Source: Haematococcus lacustris (Eukaryota > Chlorophyta > Chlorophyceae > Chlamydomonadales > Haematococcaceae). From it: a stretch of DNA of 64,000 bases. The stretch lies in the NCBI GenBank assembly GCA_030144725.1, contig JASKMD010000026.1, positions 5,759,838 through 5,823,837 of the forward strand, in the 5' to 3' direction. How positions within the stretch are numbered: the first letter of the stretch is position 1; each line of letters opens with the position of its first letter. The position numbers and the translations under genes are program-made. The notes below the pieces were generated by a model. That model was not told the origin of the DNA and did no database searches. It saw only the letters and a program-made list of their open reading frames with translations. Shown one piece after another: positions 1 through 9,786 of the stretch.

Positions 1-475
1 CACCCCTCACCCACACCATCCCACCCCGCGCCACCCAAGGCAGCGAAGCAAGGGCGGACAGGACGGGCCTGGGCACCGCCCTGCACCCAGCCTTGCTGCC
101 CTTCTTCCAGCAGGCGAGTTTGAGGCAGAGGGTGAGGGGTGAAGGGATGGCAGGCTGAGCTCAGGTTGCACCCGTGCACACCTCACGTCCTCAATGCCCA
201 TTTTGATCTGCCCAGGCTGCATGCAGTGCTTTCCCTGCAGCCCGCACATGTTGCTAAGCAGATGAGGTGCCCCACATCTGCCTCAGCCCCCTTGTTGTAG
301 GGATGTCCTGAGGGCCAATAGAGTGCCTGAGCCTTGAGTAGGTCCACGGGCGTCCACGAGGGAGTCCAGAGGGTGTCCATGGGCCCATCAGACTTATGCC
401 GTGAGTAGCCAGTGCTATCCTCGGCTACCACTGTGCACCTTACTCGGTGCATGCTGGTACGGGGCCTTCATGCAG
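1..475. other. No gene assigned; probably intron upstream of the THADA-like exon
   Basis: No conserved protein is visible on either strand. The stretch ends in a usable 3' splice site (tgcag at 471-475), so it is most simply read as the last intron, or intron plus earlier exons, of the gene that continues at 476. Confidence 0.35.
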
Positions 476-1687
476 GTCCAGCAATGCTCGCAGCCAAGCG
501 AGCCAGACTCCCTTCGATACGCAGCTGCTGATGCGTTGGCGACTTCGTGCCTACTGCAGCACTCGCTGCGACCTGCGGCACCCAACGCACGCCATGCGCT
601 ATTGGTCTCATGCTGGCTTCTGGCCCTGAAGCTCAGCGAAGACGAGTCTGCGGAAGTGCGTTCGCAAGCCGCATGGCTCATCGCGGTTGGGCTGCGCTGT
701 CAACAGTCGGCGGGAGCAATCCCAGCCGCGCCGGGTACCGCTCTCGGCTCATCCAGGCCCCTTACTGACCTGGCAGGAACACCCGCAGGGCCACAGCCAG
801 CGGGTACAGAAACCCTCCAGCGGCACGTCATCGCAGCACTTGTTGATACTGCGATAGCGGGCGGCTCGTCGGCTGCGTTGGCCGGCTTGCTTGGCTTGAT
901 CTTTCCACCTCAAGAGCCTGTGCCGGACCTTCTCTTGCTGCAGCAAGCCGCGCACAGCACCGCTCACAAGAAGCCCGCGACCTCATGCGACAGCGCAGTC
1001 AATGGGAATGGCGCGGCTGACACTGGCGGCGGGAGCGGCAGCGAGAAGGCCTCCGCGGCGTCATGCGGCGTATCAGCAAGTCGCATCTTCGACGCAGAGT
1101 TGGACAACCAGCACGAAGAACCGCTGCTGCTGGCCCAGGTAGCGGCCCAGAGCCTGGCCGCCTGCTTGCATAACACGGCGCGACCACCTCTTGCTGGGAA
1201 CGGGGCAGCCGTCGCACTCCCTTGCTTGACAGCTGAGCAGGTGCAGGCCTGTGAGCAGGCAGGCAGTCTGGCATGGGAGCAGCTGCAGTGGGTGGTGGCA
1301 ATGCTTACCAACCACAGCTGTCAGGACAGCGACAGCCCAGCAATGCCTGACGGCGTGGAGACAGCAAGCGGTTGCGAGCTAGGCAGTGTCGCACAGCACC
1401 CCAGCGTGCAGCTATACGTTACCCGGCTGCTGCTCCTCCTCTGGGTGCTCTTTCCGGTCATGGCCCGCCCCGGACGACCGGAAGCGGCTGGGTGGGCGGC
1501 TAGCATGCACAAAGCGCTGGTTAGGTTGCAGAGTACTGGCTGCGTCGGCTTGCACACGAGCCCGCTAGTCATGGCGCTGCGTGAGAACCTGACGAAGTTG
1601 TGCCCAGCGGGGCCGTCCGTCCAGTGTTTGGGTGGAGAGCGACCATCCGTGGCACTTGCACTCGCGTTTCTGGATGATGCACCTTGA
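476..1687 (+). CDS. THADA-like helical-repeat protein, C-terminal exon (partial)
   Basis: This is the last coding exon of a longer gene whose 5' part lies outside or upstream. The reading frame is open well before 476, but the acceptor tgcag at 471-475 gives a phase-0 exon starting VQQCSQPSEPDSLRYAAADA. About 403 codons follow to the TGA. The pattern LRYAAADALATS, then LLALKLSEDESAEVRSQAA, is typical of HEAT/ARM-like repeats in the C-terminal part of THADA (DUF2428), a large scaffold linked to 2'-O-ribose methylation of tRNA. The middle is Gly/Ser/Ala-rich linker, and a hydrophobic helix (YVTRLLLLLWVLFPVMARPG) lies near the end. A TGTAA poly(A) signal sits 47 bases past the stop. Family assignment rests on the repeat pattern only; another large HEAT-repeat protein is possible. 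Confidence 0.45.
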   Translation, partial: VQQCSQPSEPDSLRYAAADALATSCLLQHSLRPAAPNARHALLVSCWLLALKLSEDESAEVRSQAAWLIAVGLRCQQSAGAIPAAPGTALGSSRPLTDLAGTPAGPQPAGTETLQRHVIAALVDTAIAGGSSAALAGLLGLIFPPQEPVPDLLLLQQAAHSTAHKKPATSCDSAVNGNGAADTGGGSGSEKASAASCGVSASRIFDAELDNQHEEPLLLAQVAAQSLAACLHNTARPPLAGNGAAVALPCLTAEQVQACEQAGSLAWEQLQWVVAMLTNHSCQDSDSPAMPDGVETASGCELGSVAQHPSVQLYVTRLLLLLWVLFPVMARPGRPEAAGWAASMHKALVRLQSTGCVGLHTSPLVMALRENLTKLCPAGPSVQCLGGERPSVALALAFLDDAP

Positions 1688-1733
1688 CAGGCACCATAGT
1701 CAAAAGAATGCCTGCTAACAAACGACCTGAGAC

Positions 1734-1738
1734 TGTAA
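1734..1738 (+). other. TGTAA poly(A) signal after the THADA-like gene
   Basis: TGTAA is the usual near-upstream poly(A) element in chlamydomonad algae. This one lies 47 bases past the TGA and just before the first dispersed repeat, consistent with a short 3' UTR. Confidence 0.5.
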
Positions 1739-1749
1739 CGACGCCACAC

Positions 1750-1884
1750 GCCTCCGCATCGATCGATTCGCTGCCACGCAGTTCCTCGGCCGACTCAATG
1801 GACGCAGGTGCGTGAAAATGCCATCAAATGCTCGCGATACAAACAACAAGCAGGCTGCACCTGGGTACCGCAGGTGATGCAGTC
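1750..1884 (+). repeat. Dispersed repeat R1, copy 1
   Basis: About 135 bp, nearly identical to 9652-9786. Shared blocks include ttcctcggccgactcaatgg and gctgcacctgggtaccgcag. Similarity stops just after gtgatgca in both copies. No coding potential is seen. Confidence 0.8.
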
Positions 1885-1895
1885 TAGGGTGTGAG

Positions 1896-1955
1896 GCCAA
1901 GAAGCCCTACTGGCTAACGGCTTGTGCGGTGTAAGCCCATCCTCGCCAAGGGTAG
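1896..1955 (+). repeat. Dispersed repeat S1, copy 1
   Basis: About 60 bp shared with 14866-14925; the core is gtgcggtgtaagcccatcct. Part of a mosaic of short repeats left of the Fanzor-like gene. Confidence 0.75.
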
Positions 1956-1964
1956 ATTACTGCA

Positions 1965-2030
1965 TGTTTCAGCCAGGCCCAAGCCAGGCGGAGCAAAATT
2001 GTCACGTGTACCATGCCTTGAACCATATTA
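1965..2030 (+). repeat. Direct repeat S2, left copy
   Basis: About 65 bp matching 4122-4186 in the same orientation (cagccaggcccaagccaggc versus cagccagacccaagccaggc). The two copies bracket the broken Fanzor-like gene and its 3' region. Confidence 0.7.
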
Positions 2031-2049
2031 CACAGCTGGTAGCAGATCA

Positions 2050-2190
2050 GCTCAAGCACAACTTATTCAACAAGGAACAACATGCTTGACTGTGGGTAAT
2101 CTCACTCAGCTACTACAAACAAGTTGTAGCATCCTCGGTCGCACCCTTGATGACTGCAGCCCCCACATTGATGCCACTTTCCCCACCCTC
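2050..2190 (-). repeat. Repeat X, copy 1 (incomplete)
   Basis: Reverse-strand copy of an element also found at 14548-14723(+) and 16517-16690(-). It carries the conserved hairpin-forming block ctactacaaacaagttgtag. Similarity fades near 2185, where the Fanzor-like sequence begins. Confidence 0.75.
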
Positions 2191-3536
2191 AGCAGCAAAC
2201 CCTTCCAGCTGCAACAGCAGCCTAGCAGCAGCCCCAGGTGCAGCAGCAGCAGCGGCCCATGCAGTGGGACTCCCCCACATAGGCAGGGGCATAGCTGAGC
2301 AGCGTGAGTTTGTGTTCGATCCAGCCACCCAGAATGAGGTGGGCGTCGACCCCGGCGTCACCCAGGCAGTCAGCACAGCCTCAGGGGTGTGACCAGGAAG
2401 TCAGGCCAGCTGGTAGCTGACCAGCTGGTCCGGTGGAAGCTGACCAAGGGCAAGGTGAAGCATGCCAGCGGCCTGAACAACTCCTGCCTTGACATTGAGC
2501 GGTAGCTAGCACCTAACCAGCCCCACCTCCAGCACCTGGCAGCAGCAAGCTCAGCTGGCACCTCCCTGGTGGCCAACCTGAAGCACATCACCGTCACCCT
2601 GGCCACCTGGAACGCGGTGTGGGAGGTGTACTTGGACCCCAAGTGGGCACGGCAGCGGCTGAGGCTGTACAGAGCCCAGGACCGGACACTGGAGCAGTTC
2701 TTCAAGAAGGTGAGGGTGAGTGGGTTGTGTATCGAGAGGTGGTGGGTTGGGCATGAAGTGCAAGATTAATTGACTGTGCCATGCCTAACCTGGTGCCACC
2801 ATGTCAGCCACCATGTGTGCGCCTTGTGCGCATGGCTGCAGTCAGAGGAGGACATGGCGGAGGTGTCCATGAAGTGCCATGGCCGTGCCAAGGAGCTGGT
2901 GGTGTTCTTTGGTGCAGCTAGCATTGGTACTGTGGGTGGGTGGGGTGCGGATGCGGTGTTGCGTGCCTGCTGCAAGGTGGTGTGCAGGCCCAGGGGCTTG
3001 GACCAGCTGTGTGGCAGGGTGGTGCTTGTGGATGAGCACTGCACCAGCTGGGTCAGCTCAGCAGTGAATGATCAGCAGCCCTGTGAGGAGACGCTGGACC
3101 ATGAGCAGCCCACCAGGCATGCAGGCTGGAAGCCCCCAGCAGGGCAGGTGGACCTCCGCCTGCTCAGCCCAGCCTGGAGCCAGCAGCGTGACCTGCCAGT
3201 GCGGGGCCTGATGTGGTGCCCGGTAGTGGCCCCCCGCAAGCCCCCACAGGCCCCACACAACAGCGAGGAGGCCACACAGCCTGCAGCCTCAGAGCCAGGG
3301 CCCAGCACTCCCCCTCCAGCCAAGGCTCCAAGGCAAAGCCAGCACCACAGCCAGGCAGGTGGCTGGACAGGGACTGCAATGCAGCATTGAACATGCAGCG
3401 CATTGGGGAGAGCAGGTGGCGCCGCTGGGGCTGTGCTGGTGGCCAGAGCAGGGAGCTCTGCCAGCCTAGGGCAAGGAGTACCCTGAGCATGGAGACAAGC
3501 GGGTGCGAGACAAGCCATGCAAGGCCCAGGTAGAGC
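2190..3536 (+). pseudogene. Fanzor-like (eukaryotic TnpB) nuclease, broken copy A
   Basis: Fanzors are RuvC-fold, TnpB-related nucleases that use a guide RNA. The RuvC-I motif is GVDPGVTQAV (about 2338-2367). A helical region follows (NLKHITVTLATWNAVWEVYL, 2572-2631), then a phase-0 intron at 2710-2841 (gtgagg...ctgcag). The RuvC-II-like motif RVVLVDEHCTSWVSSAV lies near 3019-3069 and RuvC-III WLDRDCNAALNMQ near 3361-3399. The copy is dead: frame shifts near 2389, a TAG replaces an expected Trp codon at 2503-2505, the frame shifts again near 3330, and once more after ESRW near 3418. No N-terminal part is recognisable upstream of RuvC-I. Copy C (58456-59102) is the closest relative in the window. 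TnpB-type zinc-ribbon cysteines are not evident between RuvC-II and RuvC-III. Confidence 0.75.
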
Positions 3537-3835
3537 AGCAGCAGCAGCATCCTACTGTGGCACAGTAGTGTGTGCCCTTCTTTGTTGAGCTGTCATCAGC
3601 TCACAATCAGTGCATGTGTTTCATGCCAACTCCACACAATAGCCCTCATGATCAGGCAATATTGTAGGTGGTAGGCACTCATGCACCATGCCCATGTGCA
3701 TTAAGTATACTCCACACGGCCCAGCAACACCACTTGAGTCGGGCCACGTGTGGTCCCTAGTATTCCCGCTAGTGGCTGCTAGTGGCCACTAGTGGTCCGG
3801 CTTGAATGGAGGCCCTAGTGAGGGACGAGGGGGCT
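3537..3835 (+). ncRNA. Conserved 3' region of Fanzor copy A; candidate guide-RNA scaffold
   Basis: Non-coding sequence after the Fanzor-like frame, strongly similar to 59103-59385 and more weakly to reverse-strand copies at 34035-34165 and 30600-30705. It contains the hairpin TGAGCTG-TCAT-CAGCTCA at 3586-3603, then a conserved block around ggcaatattgtaggtggtag. Several ccactagtgg-type palindromes lie at 3760-3802. Guide RNAs of TnpB and Fanzor loci come from this position, so a structured RNA is plausible. Transcription is not shown by the sequence. Confidence 0.5.
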
Positions 3836-4121
3836 GTAGCGACGCCCCAAAGTGAAACTATGGTGCTGGCATGCCAATGTGTACGATGCTGGCATGAATG
3901 CCAAATTTAGGTGTCTACTGGTGCACACCACTGACATCCGAGCCACACCTGCCAAACATGAGGTTGGGAAGAAGGACATATAGAGGCCACACTTAACATA
4001 CAACTTATATGTCGTTGTGCCTGTTTGGATGGCTGTATAGAGGTTGTAAGGAGATGCAGCGAAACAGGCAACTTAGACGGAATCGTGATGCCTCGGACGG
4101 TGAAGTGAACCGTGAGCTCGA
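3836..4121. other. No gene found
   Basis: Non-coding sequence between the Fanzor 3' region and repeat S2. Only a short local repeat (gatgctggcatgaatgcc-like) is seen near 3858-3902. Confidence 0.5.
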
Positions 4122-4186
4122 GGCTCAGCCAGACCCAAGCCAGGCGCAGCAAAAGTGACATGTGTAGCATACCTTGAACCATTAGC
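4122..4186 (+). repeat. Direct repeat S2, right copy
   Basis: Matches 1965-2030 in the same orientation with roughly one difference in ten. Together they flank the Fanzor A block. Confidence 0.7.
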
Positions 4187-4241
4187 ATGTGTGCGAGTGA
4201 GTTATGCAAAGGGAATGAACGGGACAATATATGAATGGGTT

Positions 4242-4311
4242 GCGTCGGCCGGGAGTCGAACCCGGTTCTAATGCTTGATGGGAACTATCATAACCGTTGG
4301 ACTACCGACGC
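4242..4311 (-). pseudogene. tRNA-Gly(UCC)-like pseudogene
   Basis: Read on the reverse strand, the 70-nt sequence has perfectly paired acceptor arms (GCGTCGG/CCGACGC), a perfect T arm (CCGGG/CCCGG with loop TTCGACT), and a D-loop block GTCCAACGGTTA like plant tRNA-Gly. The anticodon arm does not pair properly. The anticodon region is one base shorter than in a normal tRNA-Gly and reads CATCAA where CTTCCAA is expected. The D stem has one mismatch. The internal promoter boxes survive, but a working tRNA is unlikely. Confidence 0.6.
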
Positions 4312-4517
4312 TTATTGCTGTTGATGATAAAATTGCTCGCGTGTTGGTATCTATGACTTGACCATCATGTGTTCGCACGCAATACTGGCGCAGGCGCTAA
4401 CGATCATGTTTGAATTTGATTTGAATCTGACGGGCCGCAACAGTTAGACACGCAGGCTGGTACCAACGCGCGGCTGGTACTGCGTGGCTAGCTGCGCTGA
4501 GTTTACAGCTTTGAACT

Positions 4518-7500
4518 ATGGAGTTCCTTGGCACGAGGCCGTCAGCCAGCGCTAAGCCGGGTCAAAACTCTAATGCTCAAGTATCCCGCGGCTATGCCAG
4601 CAATGCGCTTCAGAGCAAAGCGGGCCAGCACAGCACCAGGCACACCACGCTGAGCATGTACTCGGAGCTGCCCGTTGGAGACATTAGCTTGGAGGACTTT
4701 GAGCAGCTAGCTCTGGACCGCTTGAGGGGTGCGTGCAAGGCTGGGGTGGTAAAGCTCAGCATGTGCAACATCATGACGTGGTTTGTTGCCCAATCCGCAG
4801 TGCTGAAGGGGGTGGAGGAGGTAAAGCTGCGCAACAAGTCAGATGCCGAAGTCCAGGTGCCTGCCCACTTACGTGCCTGCCTGCTTAACCATGCGGCCGA
4901 GTTTAGCCGATAAAGCAGGGAGGGAGGCAGGAAGGAAGGCAAGGAGGGAGGGCCTCACCATCTGTTGGACCTGCCTGCAGGCTCGGGCTAGAGAGCTGGT
5001 GGACCGGCACCTCAAGGTATGCCATGCAGACTGAAGCCTTAGCCTCCCCCATGACCTCTCCCTCTGCCCGCCCCTCACCTGCTGCCCCTCACCTGCTGCC
5101 TCCATACCTCCAGCACCATAAAGGACGCCTCCCTAGCTCCATGCAGTGGTCAGCCCCCGAGGCGTCAGCTGCTCCCTCAGCTGCAATGTGGCAGAATGCT
5201 GTGGTGCACCAGAACTATGCGGGGCAAGGGCGCCAGGCCCATACCACACAGCAACCAGGCCGCAGGTCTTCAGGGTGGCTGCCATCATCACCATCACCAC
5301 ACTCACCAATACCATGTTTACCACCATCACCATCATCACTATCATCAGCGGCAACAGCAGCCACAGCAGCACTTTGCCTCTACTCAGTATGCAGCCAAGT
5401 GCCGCATGCCAGCCTAGCTGCATCATGCAGGTAAGTGGGCACCGACCTCAGCAATTGGCCGGCATGACCTAGCTTCCACCCAGCTGCCCTGCCTCATCGC
5501 TGTTCCCAGAGCTGCCCACCCAGTTGCAGGGTGTGGTGGGGTGCGCATGGTTGGGGTGGGTCAGAGTGGGCAGCTGCACAGACCAACACCGCACACCTGG
5601 CCCCCAGCTCTTGGTCCCACTGGTCCTGAACAGCCCCGTCATGGGTCCCCAGGCAGCAGCAGCGGCAGTGGCGATGGCAGCAGCGGGAGTGCTGCTGCGT
5701 GCTGTATGCGTGCAGGGCAATGACAATGAGGACACAGCCAGGCGGGACCAGCTGAGCCACTTCATCCTGCGCCTGGCGTACTGTCGCACCCCGGAGCTGC
5801 GCAAGTGGCTGCTGCTCCAGGCAGGTGCTGGCCTTACAGCCAGAGGCAGGGGGCAGGGTTAGGCTAGGTGCAGCACCAGCGGCAGAAGCTGCGTAACCCC
5901 TCCTTCCCTCCTGCCTGCCTGCCTGCCTGCCTGACACAAACCATCCGGCCCCCTCTGAGCAGGAGCTGTACAAGGGGCAGGGCCAAGTCAGGGGTGCAGG
6001 GCAGGGCAGGGGGTCTGGGTCAGGGCGCTTGTCATTGTGGGCTGGCTTTGTGGAATGGCTCTGCCACTGCCTGCCAACCTTGTGGCAAACGCAGGAGTCA
6101 GAGCTGTTCCGTGTTCGCTTCTCCCAGCTGCTGCTCACAGACAGCGATAAGGTGAGAGCACGCACCCCTGGGCTAACTGACCCAACCACCCTGGCTCCTG
6201 GGCCCCTACGGCCTCCTGGCCCCTCAACCCCGGCCGGATGGCCAGGCGTCTGGCAGTGATGATGCTGCCATGCATCTGGCATGGATGATGGCGTCTGGCA
6301 GTGACGATGGCTCTGGCATGCGCTCTAGCTCTGGCATGGACCGTGACCAGCAGCACACCACCTGGTGCAGAATACAGGCTAGGGGTCGGCAGGCGGCGCA
6401 CAGGAGGTCAAGCAGGCAGGCGGCCCCTGGTGTTGGGCAGGGCGGGTCACACTGTGTCGATGACGGCCTTGGGACAGCGGGCCACACGCATCAGGCCACA
6501 TGGCCCCTAGTGCATGGCAGGGAAGAGTCAACCAGTGATTGGCAGGGCAGGCAACACCATGGCCTGACGCTACTTCCCTTGAACCCTACCTGTGATCCTC
6601 CTCCCTACTCCCTTCGCCCTGCTTGAGTGGCAGACAAGAAGCGGCAGTCGAACTGTTGGGTGAAGAAAGCGACGAGCCACCCCGGTCAGGGACCCAGCCT
6701 GTCAAGGGCTAGCGCTGTACACTTGTGCTGCTGCACCCCTGGTTGCACAACTTGGTGATCGGCCACCTGCTGCCTCCACCCGCTGCCTCCTGCTGGCTGG
6801 CACTGCTGCTGCCGCTGCGCAGCGTGAGTTCCTGGAGAGGAACGGGCTGGCATACTGCCCTCTGTCACCTGAGGAGGCTGCCACCCTCAGGCCACAGCTG
6901 CACGCAGTGGGTTCACCTGCCCAGCAATCAATCACCTACCTGCCTGTCTGCTTGCCTGTCTACCTGCCTACCTGCCAATGTCTTCACCCGTGAAACTTAT
7001 CTCAGTGTTTTCACTGAATCCGCATGTGGCTGACACCACACAGGTGCTTCTGTCCCAAGCCATGAAGGCTGAAGACGTAGCAACGGAGCTAGCGGGAAGC
7101 TACTACAAGGTTCGCATCGCCGGTGTTTGTGTATCACTCTCCCCGGTTGCATTCCATGAATGCGCATGGCTGTGTCGGCGGTGTGTCTCAGGCCTGCGCG
7201 CTGCGCTATCGCGATGCAGGTTCCATTCCAGGCGGTTCCGGACTTGGTGGCTGGGCGCAAGGTCCTTCTGCGAGGCGGCTACGCGTTCGTCAGTCAGCGC
7301 GACGTCGCCTCGCTAGTGCTACAAGATTTCCGCACGGGGCTGTCGAAGGTATAGAAAATGGGCCCCAGATGCAGAGCTACACCAAGCCGCATGACTGACA
7401 GCGTAGACATGCCATGGGTGCAGGGAATGTCTGAGATACTGCGCCGGTGGAACGAGATGTTGCCGGACAGCGACACGCGGCTCCGGCCGCTAGTCGCCGG

Positions 7501-9209
7501 CCTCGCGACCCGGTACCTGGGGACCACCGATTACGGCTCAGCAGCGTCGGCGCGGCACGGCCCAATCAACCTCACGACCCTGCCTGGCATCGCCGCGAAG
7601 CACTTTCCTCTTTGCATGCAGAACCTAATGACCCACCTGAACCAAGAACGCCATCTACGGCACGGTGGCAGGCAACAGCTAAGCCTCTTCCTCAAGGTCA
7701 GTGAGGGGGCGTGGTACCTAAGCAAATAGGGTCGACTCTATGAAACAGGGGGTAGGAAGTACCTCTACAGGCGCTATGATGTGCGTCCAAATGCCTACTG
7801 TGAAGAAGAAGAGGTGACAGGAGTGAAAAAATGAACGTCTGTTTGCAATGTCTGGACAGGCGCCCATGCAGTTAACCTGGTGTGTAGTGGCTGCTGAGCA
7901 CCCACAGCACATTGGGGAACCGCCAGTCCTACCAGCTGGCCTCCTCTGCCCCCTCCCTGCCCCTGGGCCCCTTGCTTGGTTGCTGGCAGGTGGTTGGACT
8001 GCCGCTGGAGGACGCCATGATCTTCTGGCGAACCAGTTTCGCCCCGCGCACCCCTGCTGACAAGTTTGACAAGGAGTACGCATACAATGTGCGTCACAAC
8101 TACGGTGAGGCCTGCCATGCACCCAATGAGGTCTGCCATGGGGCCACCATGAGGCCTGCTGTGCACCCCTCGAGGCCTGCCATGCGCAGCCCAGGATCAA
8201 CAACGCCGCATGGACCATCCACAATCACTGGGCCTTGGCTGACACATGGCATAGTGCAGCCTGAGGTTCTAGGCAGGTCGGCACTGTCCTGACGCTGAGG
8301 CTGGCAGTGCTGTTGCAAGCGCTTCTCACAGAACAAGCAGCTGAGGGGCAGGAACACAAAGCGATTAAACAGTTTTGACATCCCATGTGGTTATGATGCT
8401 TCCTCTTGTCACTGGTCGCATGGCCTGGTCATGTGGCTCCGTCCAGCTAATGCTCGGCCTACCACGTGCGTGTATGGTATGCTTCATGGGGCTCGTGACC
8501 CGGCCTGGCTGCAGGCAAGGAGGGCAACCGCAAGGACTACTCGGCCCACAACTGCCTGACCCTGATCCGCATGACCGGCGGGCCTCAAGACCACCACGGC
8601 TGCCCATACAGACGCCTAGACGAGCCGCAGCTGCGCCAGGCGCTGATGAGAGCTGGGTGAGAAGGGGCCCCAGGGGGTTGGCTGGGGCTGGCCTGGCTGA
8701 CCCTGCCTCCCGCCTCACAATAAGCTGCACCGCCCCAGCATTACCGCACAACTACCAGCAGTTTTCGCATCCCTGGTGGCGGGCTGAGGTGGCAGCATAA
8801 GAGCCATGGCTGGCCTGCATGTGCATGTCTTCGGCCTCAGCTGCGGATGGGTGCCAAACACAGGTGTGACTTGAAAATGAGTGAGGAGGCTGTGTCCAAG
8901 GCCAGGGCAGGACACTTCCAGCTGGCTTGCGCGTGCGCGTTCGAGGGTGCGCATCAGGGAGCGCCCCAGGACACGGGAATCAATCACCCCGCCGGTAAGT
9001 TTTGCCACCATGATTTGTGCCATTGGCTACGAGACAGCATCGCACCGCAACGGGCTGCTGTGCCACGGCATCACATCGTAGAGTACTACAACGAGTCTCG
9101 TCGGGTGTACGCGGAGCGTGACAGCGCGACCGCGGCGACCCAACCACCCGCTGGTACACCGGCAGCAGCGGCGCAGAAAGGACGACCGGCTCGCCCGCAA
9201 GACCCGTAG
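4518..9209 (+). CDS. PRIM2: DNA primase large subunit (PRIM2/Pri2)
   Basis: Regulatory subunit of primase in the DNA polymerase alpha-primase complex, which makes RNA primers in the nucleus. Thirteen exons join in phase: 4518-4728, 4801-4856, 4981-5016, 5716-5820, 6095-6151, 6823-6906, 7044-7109, 7220-7348, 7424-7696, 7990-8104, 8515-8656, 8864-8994 and 9082-9209. The product is 510 aa, about the human length. Family blocks appear in order: SLEDFEQLALDRLR, QLSHFILRLAYCR, YYKVPFQAVPDLVAGRKV, HLRHGG, FDKEYAYNVRHNYGKEG. The four [4Fe-4S] cysteines are present at about residues 312 (FPLCM), 391 (HNCL), 407 (HGCPY) and 447 (FQLAC), with spacings matching the family. Intron 4 has a GC donor at 5821. 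Intron 10 holds repeat R2. The ATG at 4518 is the first in frame. The last 25 or so residues are Ala/Pro-rich and unique. Confidence 0.93.
8262..8505 (+). repeat. Dispersed repeat R2, copy 1 (in PRIM2 intron 10)
   Basis: About 240 bp, close to 10239-10480. Shared blocks include gtcggcactgtcctgacgct and atgcttcatgg. No open frame is conserved between copies. It lies wholly inside an intron. Confidence 0.85.
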
Positions 9210-9585
9210 AGCGACGCAACGATGACAAGGCTGGCATCACGGACGCAACGTTGTCGCACAAGCAAGTTGACACCGCTGGGAGCTGCTGCCAATTTGTCCA
9301 AGCCGCTGTGTTTCAATTGGCAAAGCCAGTTTTGACATTGCTGGATAAGATGGGGGAAGTAGGGAATGAGCAGCGCATGACGCACGTCTCGCAAATGTAT
9401 AGCAGCAGGGGTAGGAAGCTGGGCTGCAGCAAGGGGAAGGAGCGACGGAAAATGTCGGCGGAGAGTGCAGCTGGGCGGGGGTGCAGAGGATGGGATGCTG
9501 GGAATGGGCGTTTTCATTCAGTCATGCATAGTCCTGCAAAGAGCAGTAGTACTATTTTATGCATACCTGTACGCAATGCGTTAAT

Positions 9586-9590
9586 TGTAA
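9586..9590 (+). other. TGTAA poly(A) signal, probable end of PRIM2 mRNA
   Basis: TGTAA lies 377 bases past the PRIM2 stop and before repeat R1. The sequence between (9210-9585) looks like 3' UTR and has no conserved coding pattern. Confidence 0.5.
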
Positions 9591-9651
9591 TGCTCTGCTG
9601 TTCAGTTTTTGGCAGGGGATGCAGTCTGCAGTCGCGGCCATATAGGCAGGC

Positions 9652-9786
9652 GGTTCCTCCTCATCGATCAATTCACTGCTACGCGGTTCCTCGGCCGACT
9701 CAATGGACGCAGGTGCGTGAAAATGCCATCGGAAGCTCGCGATACAAAAACGAGCAGGCTGCACCTGGGTACCGCAGGTGATGCAA
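9652..9786 (+). repeat. Dispersed repeat R1, copy 2, overlapping the next gene's start
   Basis: Copy of 1750-1884. It ends in ccgcaggtgatgca, so the proposed ATG of the SirB1-like gene (9781) lies within the last bases of the repeat. Confidence 0.8.

Noticed and set aside
4242..4311. Functional tRNA gene
   Set aside because: The anticodon stem has two mismatches, the loop is one base short and the D stem is damaged.
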